64,000 bases of DNA from Mycobacterium shigaense (GCF_002356315.1 NZ_AP018164.1:4588001-4652000), one strand, 5' to 3'. Numbered from the stretch's first letter, positions 1 through 8,937 are shown. Notes: generated by a model from the letters alone, not told the origin. Made by a program: numbers and translations.

Positions 1-1599
1 GATCAGCGACGCGCTCAGGTCGGGTGCGAGCTGAGCAATACAGGCACCCGCGATGCAGCGATCGGGACGCAGGAACACCACCGATTCCTGGTGGACGTCG
101 AACCAGCCTTTCAATCCGCCGACACGATCACCGACGACGACGATGTCCGGATCGTCATGCGCGGCCCAGTGCAGCTGGGTCGACGGACGCAGCGCAACGA
201 AGCGCGCCCCCAATGCTTTCCAGTTCGCGAAGGCCTCGTCGCCGAGTATCTTGCGCGGGTTGTTGTTCCAGCACAACACCGCGAACCATGGGCCCAGCAC
301 GTCGTCGAGCAGGACGTCCTGTCGTGTCCGGGTGTCGACCTTCGGCTGGATGAACAGGGTGCCCACCGGCGAATCGGCGTTGCGCGGCTCGGCGTGCACG
401 ACGGCCCCCTGCTCGTAGCGGGGCATCGGCTTGAACCGCATCTCGAGCACATACCGCTTGAGCGACGGCACAATTGACGCCGAGCGCACCAAGAGGTCGC
501 GCGCCGAGGCGACCCGACGATTGGTCGGTGAGATGACACGACCCACCATCGTGGACAGGTCGATCATCGCCCGGGCGTGCTTGCGGCGCTCCACATCGTA
601 GGTGGCCAGCAACGCCTCGTCGGCCAAGCCGCGCACCACCGCGGCAAGCTTCCAGCCGAGATTGGCGGCGTCCCGGATTCCGCTGTTGTAGCCCTGCCCC
701 TGCCAGACCGGCATCAGGTGCGCCGCGTCGCCGGCCAGCAGCAGCCGGCCGCGCCGGAATGCGCCGGCGATCCGGGAGTGGTGAGTGTAGACGCGGCGCC
801 GGATCACGTCGACCCGGTCGGGGTGCGGCACCATGCGCGCCAGCATCCGGGTCAGGAAGGCGGGGTCCTCGGCCTGCTCGTCGGATTCGTCGGCGTGAAT
901 CATGAACTCGAAGCGGCGAATCCCGTGCGCAATCGAGATCGAGGCGTACGGGCGTTCGGGGTCGGCGCCCACCTCGCTGTTCGGGTGGCCCAGCGGGTCG
1001 TTGGCAATGTCGACAACCAGCCAGCGTGTCGAGGATGTGGTGCCGTCGAAGGAGACACCCATCGTCCGGCGGGTCATGCTGCGACCACCGTCGCAGCCCA
1101 CCACGTAGCGCGCCCGGACCGTGGCGTCCTCGCCGTCACCGGCGAGGGTGACGGCGACCGCGTCGGCCGCTTCCGCACAGGCCGTCATGGGGCTGGCCCA
1201 CCGCACCTCGACGTGGCCGAATCTGCGCAAACCGGACAGCAATTCGGCGTCGACGAGCGGCTGGACGAATCCGTTGCGCTTGGGCCAGCCGAATCGCGCG
1301 TCGGGAGGGGCCATTTCGGCCAGAATGCGGCGCTTGCCGTCGACGAAGCGCAGGATCTGGTTGGGCACGGTGTGCGGTAGCACGCGCTCGACCAGGCCGA
1401 TCGACTGGAAGGTGCGCAGCGACTCGTCGTCGAGGCCCACCCCTCGGGGGTAGTCGATCAACGTGTCCCGTTCCTCGACCACCAACGTGCGGACACCCTG
1501 CAGCCCGAGGGTATTGGCCAGGGTCAAGCCGACCGGCCCCGCGCCGACGATGACGACATCGACGTCGACCCGGTGGGCCAGATCCCCGTCGCTGCCCAT
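1..1599 (-). CDS. FAD-dependent aromatic-ring monooxygenase, MhpA-like (partial, C-terminus off the left edge)
   Basis: 533 codons are open from the ATG at 1599 to the window edge with no stop. The N-terminus has the FAD dinucleotide motif VIVGAGPVGLTLA, and a later segment AGDAAHLMPVWQGQGYNSG is the GD motif of class A flavoprotein monooxygenases. The pattern (GQGYNSGIRDAANLGWKL) is that of 3-(3-hydroxyphenyl)propionate hydroxylases. It would insert one oxygen into a phenolic ring before meta-cleavage. Its start overlaps the stop of the upstream hydrolase (TGATG), so the two are probably translated together from the promoter facing the IclR gene. The true substrate cannot be read from the sequence. 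Confidence 0.85.
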   Translation of the reverse strand, partial: MGSDGDLAHRVDVDVVIVGAGPVGLTLANTLGLQGVRTLVVEERDTLIDYPRGVGLDDESLRTFQSIGLVERVLPHTVPNQILRFVDGKRRILAEMAPPDARFGWPKRNGFVQPLVDAELLSGLRRFGHVEVRWASPMTACAEAADAVAVTLAGDGEDATVRARYVVGCDGGRSMTRRTMGVSFDGTTSSTRWLVVDIANDPLGHPNSEVGADPERPYASISIAHGIRRFEFMIHADESDEQAEDPAFLTRMLARMVPHPDRVDVIRRRVYTHHSRIAGAFRRGRLLLAGDAAHLMPVWQGQGYNSGIRDAANLGWKLAAVVRGLADEALLATYDVERRKHARAMIDLSTMVGRVISPTNRRVASARDLLVRSASIVPSLKRYVLEMRFKPMPRYEQGAVVHAEPRNADSPVGTLFIQPKVDTRTRQDVLLDDVLGPWFAVLCWNNNPRKILGDEAFANWKALGARFVALRPSTQLHWAAHDDPDIVVVGDRVGGLKGWFDVHQESVVFLRPDRCIAGACIAQLAPDLSASLI

Positions 1600-2462
1600 C
1601 AACGCCCTAGCAGGAAATCGAGATGCAGGCGGTTGAAGTTCTTGGCGTCCTCGTACTGCGGCCAATGTCCGCAGCCCGGCATCACCTCGAACCTCGCGTT
1701 GGGAATCATCGACGCCATCCGGCGCCCCTCGGTGGCATCGGCGGTGGGATCGTCACTGGTCCACAGCACCAACGTCGGCGCGACGATCGAGCCGTATTCG
1801 GCCGGGCCTAAAATGTTGCGGGCCCGGATCTCGGGATCCTGCAACGCCATGATGTCGCTCATCGCGGAGACGAAACCCGGTTGGCGATATACCCGTTGGC
1901 GGCTGGCGACCAGGTCGTCGTAGCCCTTGGACTTGTCGGCCATCAACCATTTGATCCGCGCCTGAACCGTTTCCCAGGTCGGGTCCTCGGCCGCCGCCAT
2001 CGACAGCGTGATGATCCGCTGCATCACGACGGGATCGGCCTGGGACCCGCCCGCCGTGTTAAGCACAAGGCGCTCAACCACATCCGGGTGATCGACCGCG
2101 GTGCGGGCGGCCACCCAGCCGCCGAGTGATTCGCCGCTGAGGTAGGCGCGGTTGACCCCGATGGTCCGTAACACTGCCATCAAGTGCTCGACATAGTGGC
2201 CGACCTCGAGCGGGTGGCCCGGCTTGTCGGTGTACCCGTGGCCCAGCATGTCGATCGACCAGGTCCAGAAGTGCTCGGCGTGCGCCGCCAAATTGCGGAC
2301 GTAGGCCTCGGCGTGGCCGCCCGACCCGTGCAGCAGCACCAGCACCGGATTGCCGGGATCGCCGGCTCGCAGGTAGCGGGTCCTGAGGCCGCCGGCGCTG
2401 AGATAGCCCTGCTCAAAGGCGATGCCCTGAAGATCGCTCCAGATGCTCTCGAACTCGGCCAC
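1599..2462 (-). CDS. alpha/beta hydrolase, meta-cleavage product hydrolase type (MhpC/HsaD-like)
   Basis: 287 residues. The order LLHGSGGHAEAY (oxyanion strand), IDMLGHGYTDKP, GESLGGW (Ser nucleophile), LWTSDDPT (Asp) and PGCGHWPQYE (His) gives a complete Ser-Asp-His triad. The GHGYTDKP segment is typical of C-C hydrolases acting on ring-fission products. The gene is the first of a two-gene minus-strand unit with the MhpA-like monooxygenase, consistent with hydroxylation followed by hydrolysis of a cleaved ring. The ring-cleaving dioxygenase expected between them is not in the window and may lie to the left. General esterase activity is the alternative. Confidence 0.85.
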   Translation of the reverse strand: MAEFESIWSDLQGIAFEQGYLSAGGLRTRYLRAGDPGNPVLVLLHGSGGHAEAYVRNLAAHAEHFWTWSIDMLGHGYTDKPGHPLEVGHYVEHLMAVLRTIGVNRAYLSGESLGGWVAARTAVDHPDVVERLVLNTAGGSQADPVVMQRIITLSMAAAEDPTWETVQARIKWLMADKSKGYDDLVASRQRVYRQPGFVSAMSDIMALQDPEIRARNILGPAEYGSIVAPTLVLWTSDDPTADATEGRRMASMIPNARFEVMPGCGHWPQYEDAKNFNRLHLDFLLGR

Positions 2463-2517
2463 GGTTCCTCTCTGCCTGCCTCTGGTGGAAATCCTGTTCT
2501 CGCTCTAGACTAACGTG

Positions 2518-2536
2518 ATGTGCGAATATCGCACAT
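2518..2536. promoter_or_regulatory. perfect inverted repeat, probable IclR operator
   Basis: ATGTGCGA-ATA-TCGCACAT is a perfect 8+3+8 dyad in the 126-bp gap between the divergent hydrolase (start 2462) and IclR (start 2589) genes. A half-related TGTGCGGTATA follows at 2540. IclR proteins often bind such dyads in the divergent promoter they control, so autoregulation and control of the hydrolase/monooxygenase unit is the simple reading. Confidence 0.6.
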
Positions 2537-2588
2537 AAATGTGCGGTATATAAAGAGCTTTGCTCTCGCGTGGAGGTATGTCAAGGCT

Positions 2589-3266
2589 GTGACGGGTTCG
2601 GGCACCGGCTCGCAGACGCTGGCCAGGGGTATCACCGCGTTACAAATGGTGGCGGATTCCCCGGTCGGGCTCACCGTCCAACTGCTCGCCGAACAGATCG
2701 GGGTGCACCGCACGATCGCCTATCGGCTGCTGTCGACGCTGTCCGAATTCGGGTTGGTGGCCAAGGGCGAGGACGGGCGGTACCGGCCGGCGGCCGGTTT
2801 GGCCGTGCTCGGTGCCTCGTTCGATCGCAATGTGCGTCAACTGAGTCTGCCCACGCTGCGAGCGTTGGCAGACGAGCTGGGCACCACGGTGTCCTTGCTC
2901 GTCGCCGAGGGCGATCAACAGGTGGCGGTCGCGGTGATCGTGCCGAGTCATGTCGCCTACCAACTGTCGTTCCATGAGGGCAGCCGCTATGCGCTGGACC
3001 GCGGCGCCGCCGGAATCGCGTTGCTGGCGAGCATGCCGCCGCGCGCGAGCGAGCGCGGCCTGGTCACGCGTGCTCGCGAGCGCGGGTGGGTCACGACATA
3101 CGGCGAGATCGAACCGAATACGTACGGGCTGGCTGTCCCGGTGCATCGCCCGGCGCCCTCCCCGCCGACCTGTATCAACCTCATCTCCCATCGAGAAGAC
3201 GTCGTGATGCGCGGAAAGGACGCGGTGATAACTGCCGCAAAGCAGTTGTCCGAACTACTGAGCTGA
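2589..3266 (+). CDS. IclR-family transcriptional regulator
   Basis: 225 residues from GTG 2589, chosen because GGAGG lies at 2572-2576; a longer reading from GTG 2520 would begin inside the dyad operator. An N-terminal winged helix (LLAEQIGVHRTIAYRLLSTL, about residues 30-50) is followed by an IclR effector domain with GRYRPAAGL and the later SLLVAEGDQQVAVAVI strand. The effector domain looks slightly short at the C-terminus compared with the usual 250-residue family length. It is divergent from the aromatic hydrolase/monooxygenase genes and upstream of the KstD-like flavoprotein, and is likely their regulator. Confidence 0.88.
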   Translation: MTGSGTGSQTLARGITALQMVADSPVGLTVQLLAEQIGVHRTIAYRLLSTLSEFGLVAKGEDGRYRPAAGLAVLGASFDRNVRQLSLPTLRALADELGTTVSLLVAEGDQQVAVAVIVPSHVAYQLSFHEGSRYALDRGAAGIALLASMPPRASERGLVTRARERGWVTTYGEIEPNTYGLAVPVHRPAPSPPTCINLISHREDVVMRGKDAVITAAKQLSELLS

Positions 3267-3280
3267 AGGGATAGCCTTCC

Positions 3281-4894
3281 ATGCCTTGGGATTCCGAAGT
3301 CGACGTCGTCGTGCTGGGCAGTGGCGGGGCCGGACTGACCGCCGCGCTGTCGGCGGTGACCGCCGGCGCCTCGGTCGAGGTGTACGAGAAGGCCCCGACG
3401 GTCGGCGGCACTACCGCGGTGTCCGGTGGAGTGGTGTGGATACCCGCCCATACCCGTTCTCCTGACCGCGAATTGACGGAGGACGATGCGCTGCGGTACC
3501 TACGCGCGCAGTCCCTCGGTCAGATGGACGACGCCTTGGTCGAGACGTTCGTGCGGACCGGCCCGGCGATGCTCGAATTCGTGGAGGCACACAGCGGCCT
3601 GCGGTTCGACGTTGCCACCGGGTTCCCGGATTACCGGCCGGAGCTGCCGGGCGGACAGCCGACCGGGGGTCGCTCGCTGAGGGCGGGTCCGTTCGACCTG
3701 AACCAGATCGGCGAGTGGGGCAAACGCATCACGTCGTTTCCCGCCGATTGGTCCAACGTCGGTATCGATGCCGAGACGAGGGCGCGCCTGCACGTGCTGG
3801 TCGAAGAGGGCAGCGATTTGTGCGTCGCTGGCACCGCATTGATCGCGGGTCTGCTCAAGGGATTACTCGACACCGGGGTCACACCGCACACCAACGCGCG
3901 TGCCGAGGAACTCGTCGCCGAGGACGGACAAATCACTGGCGTCCGGATCACGTTGAGCGACAAGCACATCAATGTTCGGGCACGCCGCGGCGTCATCCTG
4001 GGAGTGGGCGGCTTCGAGTGGGATGCGGGGCTGGTACAAGCGTTCTTGCGGGGCCCTATGCATGGTGCGGTATCACCGCCGAACAACACCGGCGACGGCC
4101 TTCGCATGGCGATGGCCCACGGTGCGGACCTGGCCAACATGGGCGAGGCGTGGTGGGTTCCGATCGTGCAGATCCCTGGCGACACCATCGAAGGCAACCA
4201 ACGCAGCCGCAGCGTGCGACTGGAGCGCACGCGTCCGCGCAGCATCATCGTCAACCAGGCCGGGCACCGATTCGTCAACGAAGCCTGCGACTACAACTCG
4301 ATGGCCGGCGCATTCCACTACCTGGATCCTCGCGGCGGATACGTCAACGACCGCGGCTGGATGGTCTTCGATTCAGTTCACCTGCAGCGCTATGGATTTC
4401 TGGGCATAGCGCCGGGAGAACCGGTTCCGGACTGGTTCTGCGAATCCGCTGATCTCGCCGAGCTGGGCGCCAAGACGGGTATCGACGCCGCGGGCCTGAC
4501 CTGCACGATCGAAGAGTGGAACCGCCACGTCGCTCGGGATGCGGATCCCGACTTCGGCCGCGGTTCCAGTGCGTACGACGGCTACTGGGGCGACGACACC
4601 GCCACGACGGCCGCCGGAAAGACCTTGGGGCCCATCGACACCGCACCGTATTACGCGGTACCGGTGAGCATCGGCGCGATGGGCACCAAGGGCGGACCGC
4701 GCACCGATCACGACGGCCGGGTGCAGCATGTCAGCGGTGAGCCGATCCCGGGCCTTTTCGCCGCGGGTAACACGATGGCCGGCGCGACTGGACGCGCCTA
4801 CGGCGGCGCCGGCGGGACCCTGGGCCCGGCAATGGTTTTCGGGTACCGCGCGGGTTATGCGGCCGCGGCCGGCAAGTCCGTCGACCTCAAGTAG
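3281..4894 (+). CDS. FAD-dependent oxidoreductase, 3-ketosteroid-delta1-dehydrogenase/fumarate reductase flavoprotein family
   Basis: 537 residues. The N-terminus carries the FAD motif VVVLGSGGAGLTAALSA, followed by EKAPTVGGTTAVSGGVVWIP. The C-terminus has GLFAAGNTMAGATGRAYGG and GGTLGPAMVFGY, the signature of KstD-type enzymes, where this region closes the FAD site. Such enzymes desaturate ring ketones next to a carbonyl. Specificity for steroids is not shown; related mycobacterial paralogues act on other cyclic ketones. It starts 14 bp after the IclR stop and may be co-transcribed with it. Its end overlaps the convergent histidine kinase by 8 bp. Confidence 0.85.
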   Translation: MPWDSEVDVVVLGSGGAGLTAALSAVTAGASVEVYEKAPTVGGTTAVSGGVVWIPAHTRSPDRELTEDDALRYLRAQSLGQMDDALVETFVRTGPAMLEFVEAHSGLRFDVATGFPDYRPELPGGQPTGGRSLRAGPFDLNQIGEWGKRITSFPADWSNVGIDAETRARLHVLVEEGSDLCVAGTALIAGLLKGLLDTGVTPHTNARAEELVAEDGQITGVRITLSDKHINVRARRGVILGVGGFEWDAGLVQAFLRGPMHGAVSPPNNTGDGLRMAMAHGADLANMGEAWWVPIVQIPGDTIEGNQRSRSVRLERTRPRSIIVNQAGHRFVNEACDYNSMAGAFHYLDPRGGYVNDRGWMVFDSVHLQRYGFLGIAPGEPVPDWFCESADLAELGAKTGIDAAGLTCTIEEWNRHVARDADPDFGRGSSAYDGYWGDDTATTAAGKTLGPIDTAPYYAVPVSIGAMGTKGGPRTDHDGRVQHVSGEPIPGLFAAGNTMAGATGRAYGGAGGTLGPAMVFGYRAGYAAAAGKSVDLK

Positions 4895-6116
4895 GGCGCT
4901 CGGTCTTCAACGGGATCTCCACGCAGATGTGGGAGCCGACCGGCGCATCGAGGAACAGAAACATCCCGCCGGCGGCTTCCACCCGGGTCCGATGCGATTC
5001 CAGTCCGATGTGGCCCTCGCCCAGACGACGGGCCATGGTCTCGCTGTCGAATCCCACCCCGTCGTCGGTCACGTTCAGAACACATTTACGGTCAGTGATC
5101 CCGAGCGTGACCGATGCGTGCTGGGCCTTGGAGTGGTGCACGATGTTGGACAGCAGTTCGCGCACCACGCCGAAGACGATCCGGTCGATCTCGTTGCGCA
5201 TCGCATAGTCGATGTCGGTGAAGACTTCGATGCCCGAACGACGCTGCGTGTAAGAGGCCAATTCCTGTACCGCGGCGCCCAATCCGGCCTGCTCCAGCAC
5301 GGCGGGATGCAATTCGAAAGTGGCCTGCCGCAAGTTCTGTGAGGCGGTCTGCAGGCCGGCGAGTGCGCGCGCGACGCGTTCATCGCCGGGGAACGCGGCC
5401 TTGAGCTCGACGACCTCCTGCCGCACCGCCAGCACATCCTGCAGCGGTCCGTCGTGGATGGATTCCGAAATGCGGCGCTGCAGCGCGTCTGACGCGGTCA
5501 TCGTCTGGGCAAGCAGTTCCTCCCGCAGGGCGCTCAGGCCGGCGATCGCCCGCGTGTGCCGCTCCTCGATGCGCACCGCCATGTAGGCCGTGCCGCACAG
5601 ACAGGCGTAGAGCGCGAACCGGAACAGGCATTCGGAAAGCCCGAATTCGTCCTGCATCAACGGATCTTCCAGCACCGCGATCAGGAAGCCGACCATCGAG
5701 CAGGCCAACACCACCGCCGCCCGTCGTGACGAGACGTCCAGTCCGATGAAGATGGGCAGCATCATCATGATCAGCAACGGGTCGATGGCGTCGGTGGACA
5801 GCACCTGGAAGACCGTCAACGTCACCACGTCGATGACGGTGAAGGCAAAGGGCTCCAGTCGGCCGATCCCGACCAAGCGCCCCCTGCCGAGCCAATCGAA
5901 CGGCGAAAACGCCCGTGCCAAAGCGCAGAGCGCGACCACCGCGTACAGGGTGATCAAGTCGATTTGCTCGGGCCATTCAGATCGACGGGTTCCGATGATC
6001 ATCGCGGCGACCATGAGCCCCACCACGCCGACGCGAATCACGGACGCGATTCGATACGAGCGGAGCTGATGCCCCCGGCGCGCTCGCTGCAGTTCCGCGT
6101 CGCCAATCTCCGTCAC
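4887..6116 (-). CDS. membrane sensor histidine kinase, NarX/DegS-type (HisKA_3)
   Basis: 409 residues from GTG 6116; an in-frame TTG at 6200 would add 28 residues but no better ribosome site. Six hydrophobic segments occupy about residues 24-180, with no obvious extracellular sensor domain. Then comes a coiled dimerisation segment, the phospho-acceptor SESIHDGPLQ (His221), an N-box ELLSNIVHHSKA, and DDGVGFD plus GHIGLESHRTR of the ATPase. It is divergent from a LuxR-type response regulator (start 6230), forming a two-component pair. The input signal is probably membrane-associated or a ligand within the membrane bundle. Confidence 0.88.
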   Translation of the reverse strand: MTEIGDAELQRARRGHQLRSYRIASVIRVGVVGLMVAAMIIGTRRSEWPEQIDLITLYAVVALCALARAFSPFDWLGRGRLVGIGRLEPFAFTVIDVVTLTVFQVLSTDAIDPLLIMMMLPIFIGLDVSSRRAAVVLACSMVGFLIAVLEDPLMQDEFGLSECLFRFALYACLCGTAYMAVRIEERHTRAIAGLSALREELLAQTMTASDALQRRISESIHDGPLQDVLAVRQEVVELKAAFPGDERVARALAGLQTASQNLRQATFELHPAVLEQAGLGAAVQELASYTQRRSGIEVFTDIDYAMRNEIDRIVFGVVRELLSNIVHHSKAQHASVTLGITDRKCVLNVTDDGVGFDSETMARRLGEGHIGLESHRTRVEAAGGMFLFLDAPVGSHICVEIPLKTERPT

Positions 6117-6229
6117 CCGATCACCGTACTCACCGGTAGCGGCTATCCCGCGGCAACCTGGGGAAAAGCGATTCAGCAAGTCGCCAACTCCCGACTTCAA
6201 GTTAGCCCTGGACCGCTAAGCTGTCCGCC

Positions 6230-6883
6230 ATGGCTGGCGCAGCAACGCCCGAGAACGTGCGCGTGGTTGTCGGCGACGATCACCCGCTTTTCCGCGAAGG
6301 CGTGGTGCGTGCGCTGTCGTCGAGCGGCTCGGTGACGGTCGTCGGCGAGGCGGACGACGGCGCCGCGGCCCTGGAGTTGATCAAGGAGCACCGGCCCGAC
6401 GTCGCACTGCTCGACTTCCGGATGCCCGTCATGGACGGCGCCGCAGTCGCGGCGGCGGTGCGCAGCCAGGAGTTGCCGACCCGAGTGCTGATGCTTTCGG
6501 CGCACGACGAGTCGGCCATCGTGTATCAGGCGCTGCAGGCGGGCGCGGCCGGCTTCCTGCTGAAGGACTCCACCCGCGCCGAAATCGTCAAGGCGGTGCT
6601 CGATGTCGCGCAGGGCCATGACGTCGTCGCGCCCGCGCTGGTCGGCGGTCTGACCGCCGAGATCCGCCAGCGCGCAGCACCAAGCGCCCCCGTGCTCAGT
6701 GCACGGGAGCGCGAGGTGCTCAATCTGATAGCGCGCGGTCAAAGCATCCCTGCGATTGCCAGCGAGTTATTCGTTGCGCCGTCGACGGTGAAGACCCATG
6801 TCCAGCGGCTGTACGAAAAGCTCGGGGTCAGCGATCGCGCGGCGGCCGTTGCCGAGGCAATGCGCCAGGGCCTGCTCAACTAG
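6230..6883 (+). CDS. two-component response regulator, NarL/FixJ family
   Basis: 217 residues. The receiver domain has the acidic pair DD16-17, phospho-acceptor Asp62 in LLDFRMPVMDG, and the conserved SAHDE and LLKDS (Lys) segments. The C-terminal LuxR helix-turn-helix begins LSAREREVLNLIARG and ends near residue 215. The ATG at 6230 lies 7 bases after a TAAGCT (6217-6222) resembling a -10 box, so the mRNA may be leaderless. It is partnered with the divergent histidine kinase. Its stop overlaps the convergent E1-alpha-like gene by 8 bp. Confidence 0.9.
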   Translation: MAGAATPENVRVVVGDDHPLFREGVVRALSSSGSVTVVGEADDGAAALELIKEHRPDVALLDFRMPVMDGAAVAAAVRSQELPTRVLMLSAHDESAIVYQALQAGAAGFLLKDSTRAEIVKAVLDVAQGHDVVAPALVGGLTAEIRQRAAPSAPVLSAREREVLNLIARGQSIPAIASELFVAPSTVKTHVQRLYEKLGVSDRAAAVAEAMRQGLLN

Positions 6884-7793
6884 CGGCCGGCCAGGCCTCG
6901 GGCTGGCGCACCGACTCCGGTGCCTGACCGACCAGCGTGGCCTTGGCGAAGGCCTCGGCCTCGGCCACCAGGTAGCGCGCGCGGCGCTCCACTTCGTAGA
7001 GGTGGCTGCCACTGACGCCGGCGTCGATCAACTGCTGCCGGGCGAAGACCAAGGGATCGACCTTGTCGACGTCGTTGGTGCGGTTGGTGATGGTCCGGAT
7101 GAGAGTGGGGCCTTGGTCGGCGCTGGCACGCTGCAACGCTTCGGCGACCACGTCCCGCACCGCTTCGACGTCGTTGCCGTCGATCGACAGGACGGGCATC
7201 CCGATGCGCTCGTGCAGGACTCTGTCCGTCCACGTGATACGCGCCAGGCGGGTGTTCTCGACGACGAACACCACCGGGAGCCGCCACAGGACGGCCGCGT
7301 TGACGACTTCGGCGAAGTCGGCGGAGTCCACCTCGTGCTCGCCGATGACGCAGACCGTCACCCGGCCTTCCTCGTGCAGCCAGTTCGCGTAAGCCTGGCC
7401 CACGGCGCGCAGCGCCGACCGCTGCAAAGCGCTTGCGGAGAACCACAATTCACCGCTGCCCTTGGCCTCGCGCGGAGTCTCTTCGAAACCGCAATCCAGA
7501 TCGGCGCCGATCATCTCGGCGATGCTGGGGCCGAGGGGAAGGCCAAGGGCGATCTCGTTGGCCTGCACGATGTGGGGAATGGTGGTGGTGAGGGCATCGC
7601 CGGATCGCATCGCGGCGGTGGTGCCGATAGCCACGGCCTCCTGGCCGAACGCGGCCTGCACCGGGTCTTCGATCAGACCGTCGATGCGCAGGTCCTGCAA
7701 CGCCATGTCGACCAGTCGTAAGACCCACATACGCCGATACAGCTCCAACTGGTCGCTCATGACTTCCGCCGACCGCTCAGTTGTGCAAGTCAT
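6876..7793 (-). CDS. degenerate dehydrogenase E1 alpha-subunit-like protein (thiamine-diphosphate enzyme family)
   Basis: 305 residues from ATG 7793, supported by GAGGAG just upstream. The fold matches pyruvate/acetoin dehydrogenase E1-alpha: GQEAVAIGTTAA near residue 50 and LPVVFVVEN at 172-180. The thiamine-diphosphate/Mg motif, normally GDG followed about 26 residues later by N, reads GEH (151-153) with Asn180. So the metal-ligand Asp is Glu and the second Gly is His. No E1-beta or E2 gene is nearby. It may be a pseudoenzyme or have a changed cofactor or reaction. Two TGTCC/GGACA dyads lie upstream. Confidence 0.7.
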   Translation of the reverse strand: MTCTTERSAEVMSDQLELYRRMWVLRLVDMALQDLRIDGLIEDPVQAAFGQEAVAIGTTAAMRSGDALTTTIPHIVQANEIALGLPLGPSIAEMIGADLDCGFEETPREAKGSGELWFSASALQRSALRAVGQAYANWLHEEGRVTVCVIGEHEVDSADFAEVVNAAVLWRLPVVFVVENTRLARITWTDRVLHERIGMPVLSIDGNDVEAVRDVVAEALQRASADQGPTLIRTITNRTNDVDKVDPLVFARQQLIDAGVSGSHLYEVERRARYLVAEAEAFAKATLVGQAPESVRQPEAWPAAS

Positions 7794-7827
7794 CTGACCG
7801 CTCCTCACTTCTCGCTTCTCGCCGATC

Positions 7828-7844
7828 GTGTCCGCTATGGACAC
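7828..7844. promoter_or_regulatory. inverted repeat GTGTCC-N5-GGACAC upstream of the E1-alpha-like gene
   Basis: A perfect 6+5+6 dyad lies 35 bp upstream of the E1-alpha-like start. A further half-site, TGGACAC, lies at about 7869. The TGTCC/GGACA core recurs in the palindrome at 7914-7933, suggesting two binding sites for one regulator. Confidence 0.5.
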
Positions 7845-7913
7845 CACCAAAAGGTATGACGAATTAGCTGGACACAACTCCGCCGATCGGCCCGCAAAAG
7901 TGATGAATGTCGG

Positions 7914-7933
7914 TGTCCCCCGATCGGGGGACA
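7914..7933. promoter_or_regulatory. 20-bp perfect palindrome TGTCCCCCGA/TCGGGGGACA
   Basis: The 20 bases read identically on both strands. They sit in the 170-bp gap between the stop of the MeaB-like gene and the start of the E1-alpha-like gene, and share TGTCC/GGACA ends with the dyad at 7828-7844. It has no T-tract, so an operator fits better than an intrinsic terminator for the MeaB gene. Confidence 0.5.
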
Positions 7934-7963
7934 ACCGGGGCCGCCGATTTACCGGTGTTTTGA

Positions 7964-8848
7964 TCAATCCCGCTGTTCAGCGGGGGATGAGAGCAGACGT
8001 TCGGCGGCCATATAGGGGCTGTCTCTGCCGTCCACCACCGCCTCAGCCAACCTGTCGAGGTCGGGTCGGGTCCGCAGCGTCGTTTGCGCGATCGACAAGA
8101 TCTGCGCCCGCGCGCGGGCCAGCCGGCGGGTGCGGCTGTCGATGCGGTGGTGGTCGTCGATGGCGGCCAGCAGGTCCGCCACGCCCTCCCCGCGGGCAGC
8201 GATCAGGCTGACGATGGGGGCCGCCGTTTCGGCCCGCAGGTCCCGCACCGTCTGTTCAGCCCCGTCGCGATCGGCCTTGTTCACCGCGACGATGTCGGCG
8301 ACCTCCAGCACGCCCGCCTTGGCGGCCTGCACGGCGTCGCCGGCTCCGGGGTTGAGGATGACGACGGTCGGATCGGCGACTGCGGCGATCTCGACCTCGG
8401 ACTGCCCCACGCCGACGGTTTCCAGCAGGACAATGTTGTAACCGATGGCACCTAGCAGGCTGATGGCCGCGGGCACCGCGGCGGCCAGACCGCCGAGATG
8501 TCCCCGGCTCGCCACCGAGCGGATCAGCACGTCGGAATCGTTGATGTGGGCGGCCATCCGAATCCGGTCGCCCAGCAGTGCGCCACCGCTGAATGGTGAC
8601 GACGGATCCACGGCGAGCACGGCCACCCGGTTGCCTTGCTCCCGGTAGGCGCCGACGAGCACCGCGATCGTCGTCGACTTGCCCGCGCCCGGGGGTCCGG
8701 TGATGCCGACGACCCGGGCGGGGGCGGCCTCGATGCCGGCCAACACCTCGTCGCGCCGCTCGCCCTCGACGAGACTGAGCAGCCGGCCCGCCGCACGCTG
8801 AGATCCGTCGCGCGCCGCCGCGATCAGGTCCGCGATGCTGCTGGACAC
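7964..8848 (-). CDS. MeaB/ArgK-family G-protein chaperone of a B12-dependent acyl-CoA mutase
   Basis: 294 residues from GTG 8848. Longer starts up to GTG 8929 exist, but that one lies inside the dyad at 8921-8937, and family members begin about 45 residues before the P-loop. GITGPPGAGKSTT is Walker A, VDPSSPFSGGALLGDRIRM the switch region, ETVGVGQSEVEIA the MeaB signature, and NKAD the G4 motif. MeaB proteins load and protect adenosylcobalamin in mutases. The probable client is the split mutase at 17345-19362, which lies in the same catabolic block. Confidence 0.88.
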   Translation of the reverse strand: MSSSIADLIAAARDGSQRAAGRLLSLVEGERRDEVLAGIEAAPARVVGITGPPGAGKSTTIAVLVGAYREQGNRVAVLAVDPSSPFSGGALLGDRIRMAAHINDSDVLIRSVASRGHLGGLAAAVPAAISLLGAIGYNIVLLETVGVGQSEVEIAAVADPTVVILNPGAGDAVQAAKAGVLEVADIVAVNKADRDGAEQTVRDLRAETAAPIVSLIAARGEGVADLLAAIDDHHRIDSRTRRLARARAQILSIAQTTLRTRPDLDRLAEAVVDGRDSPYMAAERLLSSPAEQRD

Positions 8849-8920
8849 TACGGGGCCGGGACTTCGGGCACAGGTCTTCTCCAGTTCGGCGTGCTGCGGC
8901 ACCTGAGAGCGAACCACACA

Positions 8921-8937
8921 AGAGAACACTATTCTCT
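8921..8937. promoter_or_regulatory. inverted repeat AGAGAA-N5-TTCTCT, probable operator of the MeaB-like gene
   Basis: A 6+5+6 dyad upstream of the MeaB-like gene. Its 15-base core GAGAA-CACTA-TTCTC (8922-8936) has the same arms and spacing as the dyad at 14610-14624 between fadD and ferredoxin, pointing to a shared regulator. Confidence 0.55.

Noticed and set aside
577..1380. 267-codon plus-strand frame
   Set aside because: Antisense to the MhpA-like monooxygenase, whose FAD motifs are clear on the other strand.
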